This document shows positions 10,681 through 24,571 of a stretch of DNA of 64,000 nt, piece after piece. Source of the DNA: Acanthaster planci (lineage: Eukaryota; Echinodermata; Asteroidea; Valvatida; Acanthasteridae); NCBI RefSeq assembly GCF_001949145.1, contig NW_019091357.1:1452746-1516745 (forward strand), written 5' to 3'. Position numbers and translations under genes: made by a program. Under the pieces are notes generated by a model. It was not told the DNA's origin, did not search any database, and was given only the letters and a program-made list of their open reading frames with translations. Positions within the stretch are counted from its first letter, which is position 1. The number at the start of each line of letters is the position of its first letter.

Positions 10681-13600
10681 GATTACTCCCCAATATCGCA
10701 CACAAACGATTTTCGACGCTGATTAGATTAGAGATGACCAGAACACGAAATCAGTTATTGTTGCTGGACTATCAGCCCGAACATCCGTGCCTGGAGGTGG
10801 ACACAAATCCCTCACAAGAATCTGCCTGAATTATTTCTACTCCTTTTAAAGGGGAAAGTTAAATTCACACAATTCATGACGTCAACTACTCTGTTTATAA
10901 CCCACACGTACAACGCCCAGTATCACAAAGAAGGCTCGTCATTTATGAAGTCCACTTGCCTCCAGAGACGTTTTGAACAAGAGATTCAAGGTCAGCTTTC
11001 AGGCAGTTACAATCTCGTACAAAATTCGCTGAATGATCGGGAGTCGCCAGCGCAATGTCGAGTCGACACCTAGCGTTGATGTTATAGCTGGTGAAGATAT
11101 TGACATTTTGTCAACAAGTTGCCTTGAAATCTCCCTAAATAGGCAATTTTCTCTGGGTACAAGGTGATTCAATAATTTAATAATCAACGCTCTTGGCTGT
11201 TAGAATGAATTTTATGGAGCACACCGTTCAGTATTAGCGAGCACCGGGTCGGAAAGGGTGCAGAGTACCAGTTACATGGATATCTGAGAAAAATGGGTGG
11301 CAGTATCAGTAATCATTATAGTGCTGTTACTTCGAGAAACCCCATGAATATACTGATGCGAAATAAAGTAAGCCTATGTTTGGTTAATAGGAAAACAGCA
11401 ATGACAAGTCCCGTGAAAGGGTGGCATTTTCCGAGCCGCATACGAATTCCGAATCACGTACCATTTCTGATGGTCCATTACGAGGTTTTAAACGTGCACG
11501 CCTTTGGCTAGATTCGCTTTAACTCCAGTGCTATTTCATCTGGTTTAATCTTATACAACCTTGACGAAACAAAGGTCTTGTCTATGGGAATCGTTTCATT
11601 CTATTCTTGAAACTAAATGGTTTCGGGTCAGAAATTACCCTCAAATTGCTCTGTGTCTGTGGAACGGTTCGATGTTTTCATGAATGGAGGATTTTCTGAA
11701 CAAGATTGAGATGTTCGTTTGTATAGGCCTATTAGTCGACCAAAACCATTTTGTCTTTCATTTTTGTCATTTTGTTTTGTTGGAGATGTTGACCATCTTG
11801 GTATCAAAAAGATAGATTTCGTTTTCCTGTTCGCGAAACACCAAGGAAGGAGATGCAGGATAGGCCATTCTGGGCCGCAGTCTCAAAGTACCCTAAATTC
11901 ATCTTCAACGTTTGAATGGGCCTTCAAAAGATCGTTTCTTGTTTTGCCCAAATACATGTCGCCGGTGGCGTGCACATATTCTGGGGATTGGAGGGAAACA
12001 CAAAAAAGGGAAATAAATCACCGCTGTGGGTAGCAATTATAACAAACCAGGCTGCAATATGGAGAACCATCACACTAGATCATCTTTCCGCTCAACCAAA
12101 TATTATCAGCGTAATTACCCAGCTAGAACGCTTTGTCTGCCGCCGAGTTTTTGTCCGGTCGTTTAGACCAAAACCCATCCATTTCAAAGAAGATTGCCTG
12201 CCAAGGCCAAATGTTTGCAGAGTTGGGCGGTGAAAGGGTGTTGGAACTACAGAGGTAAGTAGATCAGGCAATAGTGAGCATATCTTCACAAAACGGAGTT
12301 TTTACAACGGGACGTTTTGCCTGAATTTGCAGTCAAACTGTTGCAGCAACGAGGTGGCGTATGGGCATCCGAAGGAAGGTTTTGAATGTTAAGTTAAAAA
12401 CTTCGTTTAGAATAACACGCTCAAGAACCAAAACCTGTGCACATTTTTATATATTTGTTTATTTTGGCAAAGTCAGAACTAAACGGAAGTAATTTCATTT
12501 TATCTGCATTAAGGGGAGAAATTAAGGTCTTGATAATCTTCTGGTCATTTTATCGATGAAATGTAACTTTGGAATTAGTACATACATGTAGCTACACATA
12601 CGGTGTGTTTGGGGTTTCAATATGTTTGAATTTGATTTTTGTACCACTATATGGCACAATTTTTAAAAAGTGCGTCGTGCTTAACAAGAGACTTGTTGAA
12701 TGGTTGAAAGTGCACATTGAGTTCGCTACTGCTTTTTGTATATATTAAATGACGAGAAAGTTGAAATATCTTGATTTTTTTCAATGGCGCAAGGCCTTCT
12801 AAAGAAAAAGTGCTGTGAACTTTTCCAGAATGCAAAAGATAGACTTGTCATAAGTTCAACTAAGAGTCGGAATCGTGGACTTCAACGAATCGACTAGGAT
12901 TTCGTGAAAGTCAACGAAACGGGACCACAAAAGTCTCAACTGGAGAAAATAGGCAGGTATAACTGTTACAAGGAATGGGCACTGAAGGCCTTGCATACTG
13001 TGTCGAAGTACCAGACCAAGATGGCTGGAACCGAGGATATGCGTCATCCAGCACTTCCTGAGAGCAAAGTTTAGGATTACCTTGCAAAAATTTCAGAAAA
13101 GTGCAAGTAAAAAGTTGTTTTTCTGGGTCAGATCGGTAAACGAAGAGTATATTCAATAAACGACGTCGCATGACTGATTAAGGAATAAAAATTAGTGGAA
13201 CTTTGTGTGATCGCGAAATAACTGATATATAGAAGCAAAATCCCCTCTGGCACTCTAGCACTATTTCAAAATTTAAAACAACCTAAAATTTGTAACTGTT
13301 TATATCCATATTTCTTATCATTACTGCTCCATGCAAGTAACCAAGAACTCAAAACAACGGAAGATCAGCGGTCAACGGCCGATCGCCAAGCCAGCGAGAC
13401 ACCAAGTGATAATGCACGGATAAACGCGTCTCAGTCTCTGGTTGTGGGTTTGCTCGTGGGTCGGAAGGGGAATTTCCCTGTTATATGAATGATAGGGTTC
13501 CGTGGTTATTCCTTCTCTTAAGCTTGACTCTTGGTGGCAGCTTTGTCTTGTGTTGAAACCCTAAAATGGTCAGCGATTAACGGATTTAGGGCTTCGAGAG

Positions 13601-16029
13601 TGTGAAGGTTGTTGGCCAGTACAGGACCGACGTTGCCTGCTCAAACCTAATCACAATTTGCTGTCAAACTATCCGGTATTACCGCATACAGGAGGTATGT
13701 TTTAAGTTCAAACTAAAACTGAACGAAGAAACTTATATACAAAAGAATACTCCTCTCCCTAACCGAAGGAAGGGTAACTTGCACTGGAAGGGGCTATTTT
13801 CAGCCTCTTTCAGTCTAAATTCAGAGTGATTTTCACTCTAAAACGTTTTGTCCCTAGTTCACTCCTTCCGATTTACAGGGTATGAGCTCCAGTTATCCGA
13901 TTCCGTGTGCTGTGCCGGACAAGAATTCCAGCGGTGCTTTCCCGTCAAACAAATATAAAAGTGATATACCTTTCATGTATGTTCAATACCACTCTGACAA
14001 GTTTCAGGCAAGAGTTCCAAAGGGTTGCCTTCTTTAGCATTTTAAATAATTCCTAAATGATCCTCCAAATGGAAATACTTCAGTCAGGCTCTACATCGGC
14101 AGAGCGGTTTTCCTACCGTTGGTTTTGGAGAGCCAGTTCCGGGGACGCCGGCCGATTCGGCCGGCATTGCTTAGCGGCAGTTATCGCGTAAGCTGTAAGA
14201 CGCCAAATGGTGTACAAGCAGATTCATCATCATTTGGATTTAAAATTCTGAAAAAGTCGGTGCTAAACGGGCTAAACGGCTTTCAACGGGCAGACTTTCA
14301 CCCTGCCGAAATCGGCCATCCTCAAAGTGACCGTATTATCAAGATAAAAAAAAAACTGATTTCCAGAAGGGCTGCCGTAAAACGGGCTTTCCCTACAGGA
14401 AATGCTTTTTTACCGTCGTTTCTCTGAAATGGGAAACGCTGAGCTACCTATTCCAAGTTTCAAACAGATTTTATCCATAGAAATCAATTTAAAACCAGGG
14501 AAAGCCCGATTGCTCCAGTTTAATTTACTTACCTAACTGACACACATTTGACTAAGACTCTCCAGCGGCGAGGAATAGTCCACCAACCGCGCATCGGACC
14601 GTGTTCATGACCCTGCCGAGGACGGTTACCTGATCTATCCGTGCTCGGTAATCCCTTTGCTATCGGCGACGCTTAAAGTCACGTCGCTTCTTGACTCCAA
14701 CTACATTTGCTCTTAAATGGCTCCTTTGACAACAAGGCTTACGTCCGGTGTGCTGTACCGTTGCCGGTCATTCTTGAGCCAAGGTCAGCTTGATTTCGAA
14801 TTAACGAGTATTTGTAAAATCACCGGGCTCATAGTGACCCTGTGCCATTAACTTTCGCTGGCTGTTGACCCGTTTGTTCTCTGGAGATGGACACCACTGG
14901 CCAGAAAAGCTTGAACGTTTTTCAGAATTTACACGATTAGAATTCAGCAAAGCGAATGGGATATCAATTCTTGAGTTCCCCTCCAGCACCCCCCCCCCAT
15001 AATATCATGTACCTCTCGGGACTGAAAATGCTCACTGCTGATCTTCCATTTTCGCTCTGTATTAAGTGTAAACAACACCTGACATTGCTTATACAATGTC
15101 TAAGGCAACCGACAAACCAACAGTCTTACCCATAACTGAATTTAAACTCGCAAATACCTTCACAATAGGTGTTCAAGTACACAATTATAAGACGCATATT
15201 CCAGAAGTAGGCCTGATGCTGTGTGGTTGATGTAGGCCCCCTAGTGCTTTGACTCAACTGCACAACGGCATCGCAAACTTCACTTCTTACACAAGTCAAA
15301 TTCTATAACGGTAAGAACTCGTGAGATGCTCAACTTAATCATTTTGTTGCCTATTTTATTTGTATTTACTTAAGACTTGAAAAAGAGCAACAGTAAAATG
15401 GAACGTCCGTATCCCTTAGTCTCAATTCAGAACGACTTATTTATGTATACCAAAATCGGGGGCTTCATCTCGCTACATTTGCCTGGAAAGAGCTGGCGCT
15501 CTTTGTCGAGCAGAAAACGAGTGCAAAACGAGGATTTCTTTTTGGATTAAGTAAATCTAGAAAGAAGGAAACATGGGAGTAACGTGATCGGTGTGGATGA
15601 AAGTCCACTCACTATCAAAAATAACGATCCGAGTCCTCTGCTTGTCTGCCATAATGTCTTTGACCGAATGTACTTTCCGAGTGAGCTTTGTATTTGCTAC
15701 CTGCTCTGTTGGCCATGTCAAGGCCCTTTGCCTTTGTTGTAACCAACTGCTTTGCATATAAGGCCTCAGCACAAAAGACTTTCGAAAGCCATGGAAGTCT
15801 ACTAGTATTTCACGTCTTATTTTGACACTCATCTCACATGTTGAAATTTAGGGGGTAATTTCATCATCTATTTGTTGATTTATTGTATGTTTTCAGTGCA
15901 CGGTATTTTAGAGTATATTACCCAGCCTACAGCACTTCCAGACACGAACTGTAAATTTCAAAAAGAATGCCTATAATAAGCAATGTCGTGTTTTTCAAGA
16001 TCTTTAGGGGGAGCGGGTTTTTTGCGGTG

Positions 16030-16260
16030 CTTTCCTCTCTTTGAGTTGCACCAGTGAGGCCAGGGTTCAAGTCCCGGCTTGGCCCAGGCTTTTAAGTGCA
16101 TTTGGTTTCCAGTCCATACTCGCTCTCGCAGGTGTTCTCCGGGTACTGCGGTTTCCTCCTGCCTCTAAAACTGGACCTTCTTAGTAATGTGATGCTGATT
16201 AATAAAGGTACAGTTATGAATAAACGTATAGTTATTTGGCGCAAATAGCCCGAGGAACTG
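16030..16260 (+). repeat. SINE-like segment with a tRNA B-box
   Basis: The stretch includes GGGTTCAAGTCCC near 16063-16075, matching the internal Pol III B-box of tRNA genes. It is followed by a tail with the wording typical of dispersed repeats (TTTCCAGTCC, GGTACTGCGGTTTCCTCC). The expected A-box upstream is degraded. Likely an old tRNA-derived SINE copy. Confidence 0.45.
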
Positions 16261-18027
16261 AAAGCGCCATTAAAAAAAGCCACAACAAGATCTTTAAGTA
16301 ATAGAAATTAATATACAAAAGTCCTAATGATACCTCTCAAACATTAAGCGTTAAATTTCAGCACCCATGGTCCATGGTCTACACGACATATCAAACACTG
16401 GCGTGGTTTTATTTTAGTCATTGATGTCGGCCATGTTTTTTCCCCATTCTTTTCCCAGCTTTTTTCTTGTATCTTCAAGTTGAGAATGTAGAGCTAGAGT
16501 CTGCTTCTTTTTGCATTTAAGAATCATCGAAGACAATTTTGTCGAAGGGTAAACCTGTTCCGTCCACTGGAGACACGAGAAAGAGAAAGTAAAGAAACAA
16601 TGACAAACGATAACATAATTCTTTTTTTTTCATAAATCACCTGCCCTCACCGGGAAAAGTAACAGCGTACCAGTTATTCACAATGAGATTATCATCCCGA
16701 AAATGGTTGACATGATTTTTCGATTTAACCTGGTCGGTGGCGGAGATGTGAGCAGAAAAATCCAGAGAGGCTTTTGGACAATGGGTATTTTCATTTCATC
16801 TCATCAGAACCTTCAATCACCACGCATGGGATCCCAAGCTGCGCTCCCCATTTCGGAGAATAGAATAGTTCTCCATTTCCATCACACCTACCACCGAGGC
16901 TTCATTGTCGCCTCTAAAGACCAACGGCATTTACACTTTTAATTCAGTGAAGTCACCCGTGTCACAAGACAACAGGGGTTGTACCCACAAAACACAGTTC
17001 TCTATATCGCTGTTTCCCTTAAAGGGGCACTGCCAGCGAAGCTCACCAGGATTTCATGGGCCCTGTAAAAAAAAATAAAATAAAGTCAGTGCCACTAATC
17101 TAGAAATAAGCAGTATCGGGGCAGTCCCGCAATCAACCAAGTGAGGGTCATTTAAGGCCAATCAGATGTCAACAGCTTTGTAACAATTGTTTGTTCAAAG
17201 GTCAGATATGTACTTTTACAGTTTCAAACGAGCGGGAGGCGGAGATGCAACTCTGGACCGTAAGTTTTTTTTTCGCCAGATGGACATATCATGGATCAGG
17301 ACGGCGGAAATTTTTGGACTTGGAACTTGGAAATCTTTTCTGCTTCCTGATTCAGCCTGTGCAGTATTGCGTATTTACATCTGAAATACGTTGCCATTAT
17401 TCGCTGCTCATCTTAAATCAGTTATTTCGTTCTCGAAATAAAGAGCAGGACCTCTGACATTTGTAACGACAGTACGAAAAGCTCTACGTTCGGAATAACG
17501 CGGATGAGTTTTTCTTGTGGGATGTGGGGAGGCTAAAAGTATCTTGGGCTGAATAATTCGCTAACAAGATAAGCCCACAACAACTTAAAACGAAACCTAA
17601 ATATATCCGTTTTCTATATTTTATTTAACAAACCTGAAGAGTACAGTGGTTTTATTTCCAAAGACTAAAAGTATACAACTATGGCACTCTTTGTTGTCAG
17701 ACAATCAGACAAAAAAAATCACCACGATTTCATCGAAGTATCATCTATATAGTTTCGATAGAATTACTCCCTCAAGCTTTAGTCGGGCGTTGGGTCAGGG
17801 TTGACATGTGGGATGAGTGTGGAAATTTCAATGCTGCCGTGAGGTTTTATAAATTCCAGCAACATTAAAAGGAAATTTAAAATCACAAAGGAAGTATATC
17901 AAAGGGGATCCACAAAAATTAGAACAAGCTGGTTAAAATTGTACTAAAACTATATTTTTTCATATCAGAAGATAAACACTCCTTGTGAGTTGATATTTCT
18001 TTATAAATGGAAAGGATAAGGACTTAC

Positions 18028-18255
18028 ACAAATTTCACCTATATAATTAATGTGGTTTTCGTAGGCGTCAAGCATTTGCGCCCTCAACGTCGGGAAACTT
18101 TGGTAAAAGCATCCCGGCTTGAGGGCGTTCTTTTTGCTGTATAGCTCTTCCACAGTTTTAGAAGTAGTAGCCCCGCGACTCATATGAAGCAAAATATGAG
18201 AGTGCTTCGTGTTGGTCATTGTCTCACTGGAATCTGAGCAATTCTTTTCAGACAT
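18028..18255 (-). CDS. Weak candidate exon, 76 codons
   Basis: On the minus strand an ATG at 18255 opens a frame reading MSEKNCSDSSETMTNTK and onward, up to a GTAAGTCC donor at 18020-18027 (phase 0). Composition is plausible for a cytosolic protein, but there is no recognisable domain and no partner exon. It could well be noncoding. Confidence 0.15.
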
Positions 18256-21200
18256 CTAGGGGGATGTTTGAGGTAACAATAGTCTAGAGTGTGTATAGCG
18301 ATTAGACAATTTTTTGTGGGGGGGGTACCCCTCGGTCTCATTTCTTGCTGGATATATAGTGGCTCTCAGCAACGAGATTCATGTTATTAAATCTGTTGTG
18401 ACAATAAAGTTGCAATGAATACAGCAGCGTAGCCGGGGGAGGCGCCCCCATAAAAAATTTTCGGCCCCAACAGAAATTCGGAAAACAAAGAAATCGTAAT
18501 ATTATTGGGCCCTTAGAAAAAATGGGACTGGTGCCGCCTCACTGTAACATCAGTTTCCTAACCCCCTATATAGGGAGAAGAACCTTTGCAATGCATAAAG
18601 TGCCATATCGGAATAACACGCCATTAACAAAGGGAGACTTTCAGACGCTTGGTGGCGGCAAACACACAAATCCATGTCCATGAACTTGTTTCACCTTTGG
18701 TCAGTGGTTAAGTAGTTTCATGACTTGGTGTTGCCTCTGTTACGTCATTGACAAAAATACATACAGTCGGTGCTCTTAATTTAGCTTATTGCTGAGCTTT
18801 CGGTAACTGGGTACCTCTGTCAGATGACGTAATCGTTTCTAGTTATTCGTTTTTTTGGGGGGGGGGGAATCCTTAACATGTTCCTGAGCTGGTTATAACT
18901 TTGACGTCATAAACATGTTTGTGGTTTGGGATTGCCCCAACACGCTTCTGTTCTAAGCATTCGCTGGTTGTTCTGAGCATGCATGTACAGTGACTAGGAC
19001 CAGTATGTCTGCTGCCACCATCGTCTCAAAGCGGACTCCAATTCTGGCACCATTCTCATGCTAGGTGCAGACCCATTTTCGTCCATCTACATCTTGAAAA
19101 ATGAAATAAATTAACCGAAACGGCTTCCAACCTACACGGCACTTCCCTGATGACCCCTGACATGTTGCCTCATGCTTTAACGCTAGGCGATACCTGATTT
19201 CATCCAGAGTCGTCAGGAATCCTCGGAGCTGGGATCCTGACTTACCCTCGACGTCGTCGGCCCGTTGAGTCAAAGCAGCGCAGATATGTCCCTGAGTGGT
19301 CACGTCCTATCCTGTTTACTGTGTAAATTTCGGAAGTTATCTTACCGAGGCAGCGTGGGAAAAATCACCACTCACCTGAAAAAAAACTGAATTCCTTATT
19401 CCTATATTATGCATGAGTCAGCCCCCCCCCGCCCAAATGCTTGTAACACAAAACATCTCCTTTTGTTTTGGGCAAAAGAAATTTATCTCAAATATTCACA
19501 TGGTCTTAGTACATCACGTCCGAAAGAAAGAAAAAGAAATTTAAAATCATTAATTCAAATAATAGGAGACCAGTGCAAAGTCCCAAGTCGATTATCTCCA
19601 AGATCAATTTGCATGTCAGTTTTATAAGAGGGAAAAATATCATACATTTATGATTTCCCTCTGGCGTTTCATTGAGGCCATGCTTTCAGAAAAAAAACAT
19701 CTTCCAAGGCTCTGACTTTCTTATATACGTCACTGATAACAATGATTAACGTTTTCTCTTTAATTGGATGCCTTGGTCGGCTTTCAGTTTCGATATAAAC
19801 CCCATTAATACGATTTCTGATAACACCGTAGAGAGATGTATTGTCTGTATTGTGCACTATTGGAATTCATCAAGATCCTTGGAAATGATAGGCAGTCAAA
19901 GTACTAGAGTTCGCGCGCATGTTTGAGAAGCGTGCCCGTGTTGTCAGTTACAATGATGTATGCTGGTTCCGTCCCCCCGCGATCACGTCAAAGCCAGTGA
20001 CGGCCGGGCATTCATACTGAAGCAGAATTCATAATGATAAAGTTGATCATTTTCGCTGAGTACGGGAGAAAGTACGTTGCGTTCGTGTGTATTTCAAAGG
20101 GTGACGCATGCGTCCCCCCGCATACACCGGATGAGTTCTGGGAATTGCTTTTACAAGCCATCATCGTCTGGTATCAAAGCACAAAGTGCCATGACTTTTG
20201 GCAGTTCATGTATACCCCTTAGTCGACAAAATTTGTGAATGCTGTTGGATTTCCACAACTGTTCATCATCAGTTTTCCGAGATTTGTCCTTATCTTCTCA
20301 GTTCCGACGACCTTCCAAGTTGCTGAGAATGCAATTGAGATCTGTGGTGCTGTCCCGCCAACCACATGAGAAATGACAGTAATTTAAGTCCGTGCAGGCG
20401 CAAACAGGTAATTTTGATACAGAATGTGACAGTATACTGCATAGGCAATCGATATTGAACGGTTTGAAATATACACCATGCATACGTTACAGGAACCGGA
20501 CATCAACACACTTAACCCGGATTTTCACTGCGGTTCACAGTGCTACGCTACCTCCAGTCACGGTACAGAATACTTCAGTTTTCTGGGCTAAAGTGTGGAG
20601 CCCCATGCATGCATTAGCAGACTGAGCAAGCCTCTAGTGAGTTCAACAGGCCCGCCGACAGAGCGAGCCTTTTACCCTGCCTTAGACGGTCAGTATAAGT
20701 CGCCTTTTGCACGCAATCCGCAATCAGAACTTTAAAGTGTGTTTGTTTTCTCTCAGCGGCGTCGAGAAAAACATCACTTTATCTCTCTAGAAAACCTCTT
20801 CCATATATCAAAGGTTGCAGTGCAGTTGACGAGGGCCAAGGGTAGCTCTTTAGCCGGGACGTTTGTCCTGACGAAATAATCTGGAAGGAGTTCGACAGTG
20901 TTTGCTTTTAAGGATTGCACCACACCGTTTACTTGACAACGGGTATCGCTGGATAAAGATGTGTCGAAACCTTTAAAAGGATCATGCTCTTTGAACCTGG
21001 ACACTGGCTTAGCGCTCCTTCCTTGTTCGTGTTTACATCCGATAAAAGTGGATCGTCCTGACGTCATTGCCGCGGAGTGATAAATTATTCGAGGATTTTA
21101 CATCACCAACACAGGTGGATGTATTTCTGGCTTGTAAACTAGACATTCATGGACACAACAACAGCACTATATATCAGATGCACCTTCTTGGCTCTCTTAA

Positions 21201-21331
21201 AACTATCCGGACCTGTGGATCTAAAACATCAGCATACAAGTCTCAGCGATTAAATTATAATATCTCGATAAGGTTTGCTGTAACATTTTTCCGCAAACTG
21301 GAATATTGTAGAGCGAGAAATTGATGTCAAA

Positions 21332-22447
21332 ATGACGATAAACGTTGATCTGTTTGATTCCCAGAATGGTACAGTGGACCCTGGAGTTGGGGGCAGAGAC
21401 TTGGCTTTCAGTGTTATTCAGGCGGTAGCTATCTGCATCTTCGCCCTCCTGACCGTGTGTGGAAACACTCTCATCATCCTCGGCATCATCAGGTTCCGCG
21501 TACTGCAGACCATCACCTCGGCTTTCATCCTGAATTTGGCCGTTGTGGACTTCTTGGTAGGAGTCACCCTGATGCCGGTGGCGCTGATCACCTGCATTAA
21601 GCAGGAGTGGATCCTCGGAAATGTCTTCTGCAAGATCAGCGGGGTGATCAACATGCTCTTCTCCGTGGCCAGTATCTCCACCCTGTCGGTCATCGCTATA
21701 GACCGGTACTGCGCCATCATCAGACCCTTGAAGTATGCCTCTTTCATGACCAGGCGCACCGTGGCCGTGTTCCTGGTCTGGGTCTGGGGACAGAGCCTCT
21801 TGATCGCTCTACTCCCTCTGGCCCCGTGGTCCGAATACAGATACGATTCAAGCGAACTCCTGTGCCTGATCGCTTGGGGATCCACTCACTTCTCCTTCGC
21901 AACCTTGTGCCTCTTTGTTTGCATTATCGTACCCCTTGGGATCATGTTCTTCTGCTACTACCACATCCTGAAAGTAGCACGGCACCACTCTCGGAGGGTC
22001 AACGCCCTCAAGACAATTTCAATGAATTCCTTGGCCAGTAACCACACCCTGGCAGATTCAGACGCGACAGGAGCGTCGGGCACGAGTGGCGACACGCGGC
22101 TCGCGATCGAGAGCCAATCCCACCGTTGCCACCAACCGAAGAAGCCCAAGAAGGTGTGCGGGGCCATCCACGTTGCCTCGCGGGAGAATAAATCGACGGC
22201 CATGATGATGATGGTGGTAGGGACATTTATCCTTGCCTGGTTGCCGTATATAACAGGGGCTCTCTGCAAAGTGATAGCCAGTGAGTGCTTGTGGCCGAAA
22301 AGTTATTTCACCGTCTGTGTGCTAGTGGCCATGTTGCAATCTTCGCTGAATCCTATCATATACGGCGTAATGGATCGCCGTTTTCGCGGAGCTATGAAGG
22401 CTATCGTCATGTGTTCCAAACGTGCTGCTGTTGACTGCGATGGATAA
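21332..22447 (+). CDS. Class A G protein-coupled receptor, GPR161-like, intronless
   Basis: A single 371-codon frame with an ATG in fair context (A at -3). Seven hydrophobic segments are visible. Key class A residues: Asn45 in TM1, Asp73 in TM2, Cys100 and Cys178 for the extracellular disulfide, DRY at 124-126, Trp150 in TM4, Pro201 in TM5, a W-x-P pair at 303-305 in TM6 with Ala in place of the usual preceding Cys, and NPIIY at 340-344. N12 is a possible N-glycosylation site. The short N-terminus, the AW motif after Cys178, the Ser-rich third loop with basic residues, and ECLWPKS before TM7 resemble vertebrate GPR161, but aminergic or orphan relatives are possible. The ligand cannot be inferred. 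Plasma-membrane signalling through G proteins is expected. Confidence 0.9.
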   Translation: MTINVDLFDSQNGTVDPGVGGRDLAFSVIQAVAICIFALLTVCGNTLIILGIIRFRVLQTITSAFILNLAVVDFLVGVTLMPVALITCIKQEWILGNVFCKISGVINMLFSVASISTLSVIAIDRYCAIIRPLKYASFMTRRTVAVFLVWVWGQSLLIALLPLAPWSEYRYDSSELLCLIAWGSTHFSFATLCLFVCIIVPLGIMFFCYYHILKVARHHSRRVNALKTISMNSLASNHTLADSDATGASGTSGDTRLAIESQSHRCHQPKKPKKVCGAIHVASRENKSTAMMMMVVGTFILAWLPYITGALCKVIASECLWPKSYFTVCVLVAMLQSSLNPIIYGVMDRRFRGAMKAIVMCSKRAAVDCDG

Positions 22448-22922
22448 CACGCATCGTTCAACAACTGCACTCTAACAACTATTCTCCATTGTAGCGGTTA
22501 GTGCGCAAATTCTCAGCAAAGAAAACTTGCATTTATTGAAGAGCAAACATGAACCACTTCGTTTTGTTTTAGTTAGTGAGACTTCAGAAACATACAGGCG
22601 TTTTCAGAACAGGTACGACAGAGCAAACCACACTCTGTTTATTTATGTACATTTATAATGTATGTTTACTTACTTTTACTTACTTTACTTTAGCAATTTT
22701 CATTCTTGAATTTCAGCAGTAACTCAAGAAGCGACAAGTATTCAGTTTCTAAGTTAACACTTTAACAAAGTTTATTATAGTGATATCGGAATAGCACGCT
22801 GTACTAAGATTGTTACAACACTTTTCATTTTATGTAAAAAAAGATGAACACATTGAGCAATAAGTTTCAATTAAATCTCATCCCAATTTTCAGAAACAGA
22901 ACAGCAGCGAAAATTGTACCTG

Positions 22923-22928
22923 AATAAA
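22923..22928 (+). terminator. Candidate polyadenylation signal of the GPCR gene
   Basis: AATAAA lies about 475 nt after the GPCR stop codon on the same strand. It is the best hexamer in the downstream region, but transcript ends are not visible. Confidence 0.45.
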
Positions 22929-23586
22929 TTAAGATAAGCAGGAATAGACAGTGAAATTATTCTAACATCTCCAGGCCATTGGGTCGGATTTACTTGCATA
23001 TTTGCGGTCGGTGCAGCTCTTTAATGATATGATATTTTGGAACAAAATAATTATTAAACACGGGGGGGTATTGCCAGTTGTGTAACATGTTATTTTCCAT
23101 GACTACTAGAAAAATGCACCATCGTTTGAAAGAGAAAGTCATTGCATTGCAGCAACTGAATGATGACTGTAGCTCTATCTGTAAGTGTTATAATTTTGAA
23201 AGGAAAAAACCTGCCGGGAAACAGTACAACTCTAAGATGTGTAGGTACGGAAATAGCTTGTTATTCAATCGTTGTTTACTTTTCCTGGTGAAAAGCAGAT
23301 GGCCTTACCAACAGAAAACAATAGATACTCGAGATGAGAGGTTTGTGTGTTTCTTTGTACAAAACTGATAATTGAGCTTGTTGTACGGGACGATCGTGAC
23401 GTTGATACCCCACGGGTTCGCGCAGTAGAGATTATTGTTGGAATGAAGTGACTGAAAGTAGCGAAATTGAGTCGAATAAACTCAAAATGTATACGTTCTT
23501 CGAGGGTTAGTGTTTGGGTAACTGGACTTTTAATTCGTTTCTATTTAAAAATATTTATTTCTGTATTATGGAAAGTTATTAATATT

Positions 23587-24571
23587 NNNNNNNNNNNNNN
23601 NNNNNNNNNNNNNNNNNNNNNNNNNNNNNNNNNNNNNNNNNNNNNNNNNNNNNNNNNNNNNNNNNNNNNNNNNNNNNNNNNNNNNNNNNNNNNNNNNNNN
23701 NNNNNNNNNNNNNNNNNNNNNNNNNNNNNNNNNNNNNNNNNNNNNNNNNNNNNNNNNNNNNNNNNNNNNNNNNNNNNNNNNNNNNNNNNNNNNNNNNNNN
23801 NNNNNNNNNNNNNNNNNNNNNNNNNNNNNNNNNNNNNNNNNNNNNNNNNNNNNNNNNNNNNNNNNNNNNNNNNNNNNNNNNNNNNNNNNNNNNNNNNNNN
23901 NNNNNNNNNNNNNNNNNNNNNNNNNNNNNNNNNNNNNNNNNNNNNNNNNNNNNNNNNNNNNNNNNNNNNNNNNNNNNNNNNNNNNNNNNNNNNNNNNNNN
24001 NNNNNNNNNNNNNNNNNNNNNNNNNNNNNNNNNNNNNNNNNNNNNNNNNNNNNNNNNNNNNNNNNNNNNNNNNNNNNNNNNNNNNNNNNNNNNNNNNNNN
24101 NNNNNNNNNNNNNNNNNNNNNNNNNNNNNNNNNNNNNNNNNNNNNNNNNNNNNNNNNNNNNNNNNNNNNNNNNNNNNNNNNNNNNNNNNNNNNNNNNNNN
24201 NNNNNNNNNNNNNNNNNNNNNNNNNNNNNNNNNNNNNNNNNNNNNNNNNNNNNNNNNNNNNNNNNNNNNNNNNNNNNNNNNNNNNNNNNNNNNNNNNNNN
24301 NNNNNNNNNNNNNNNNNNNNNNNNNNNNNNNNNNNNNNNNNNNNNNNNNNNNNNNNNNNNNNNNNNNNNNNNNNNNNNNNNNNNNNNNNNNNNNNNNNNN
24401 NNNNNNNNNNNNNNNNNNNNNNNNNNNNNNNNNNNNNNNNNNNNNNNNNNNNNNNNNNNNNNNNNNNNNNNNNNNNNNNNNNNNNNNNNNNNNNNNNNNN
24501 NNNNNNNNNNNNNNNNNNNNNNNNNNNNNNNNNNNNNNNNNNNNNNNNNNNNNNNNNNNNNNNNNNNNNNN
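23587..24571. other. Assembly gap (985 N)
   Basis: A run of undetermined bases. Open frames reported across it are meaningless. The gap size may be an estimate. Confidence 0.99.

Larger units (their letters stand above)
8571..21331. other. Intergenic region, about 12.8 kb, no recognised gene
   Basis: No family I recognise is encoded here. It contains a few exon-like pieces listed separately (10273-10332 minus, 10451-10680 plus, 18028-18255 minus), a SINE-like segment near 16.0-16.26 kb, and G or C runs near 14990, 18317, 18853 and 19424. Parts such as 14.1-14.8 kb are CpG-richer than their surroundings without an obvious gene. The right end should contain the promoter of the GPCR gene, but I see no clear TATA motif. 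Confidence 0.5.

Noticed and set aside
15557-15832. 91-codon minus-strand frame
   Set aside because: No recognisable domain or convincing splice sites; composition close to the flanks.
20774-21067. 97-codon minus-strand frame upstream of the GPCR
   Set aside because: Starts with ATG but has no family resemblance; more likely the GPCR 5' region.
21418-21885. 155-codon minus-strand frame inside the GPCR
   Set aside because: Shadow of the GPCR reading frame; no domain and no splice sites.
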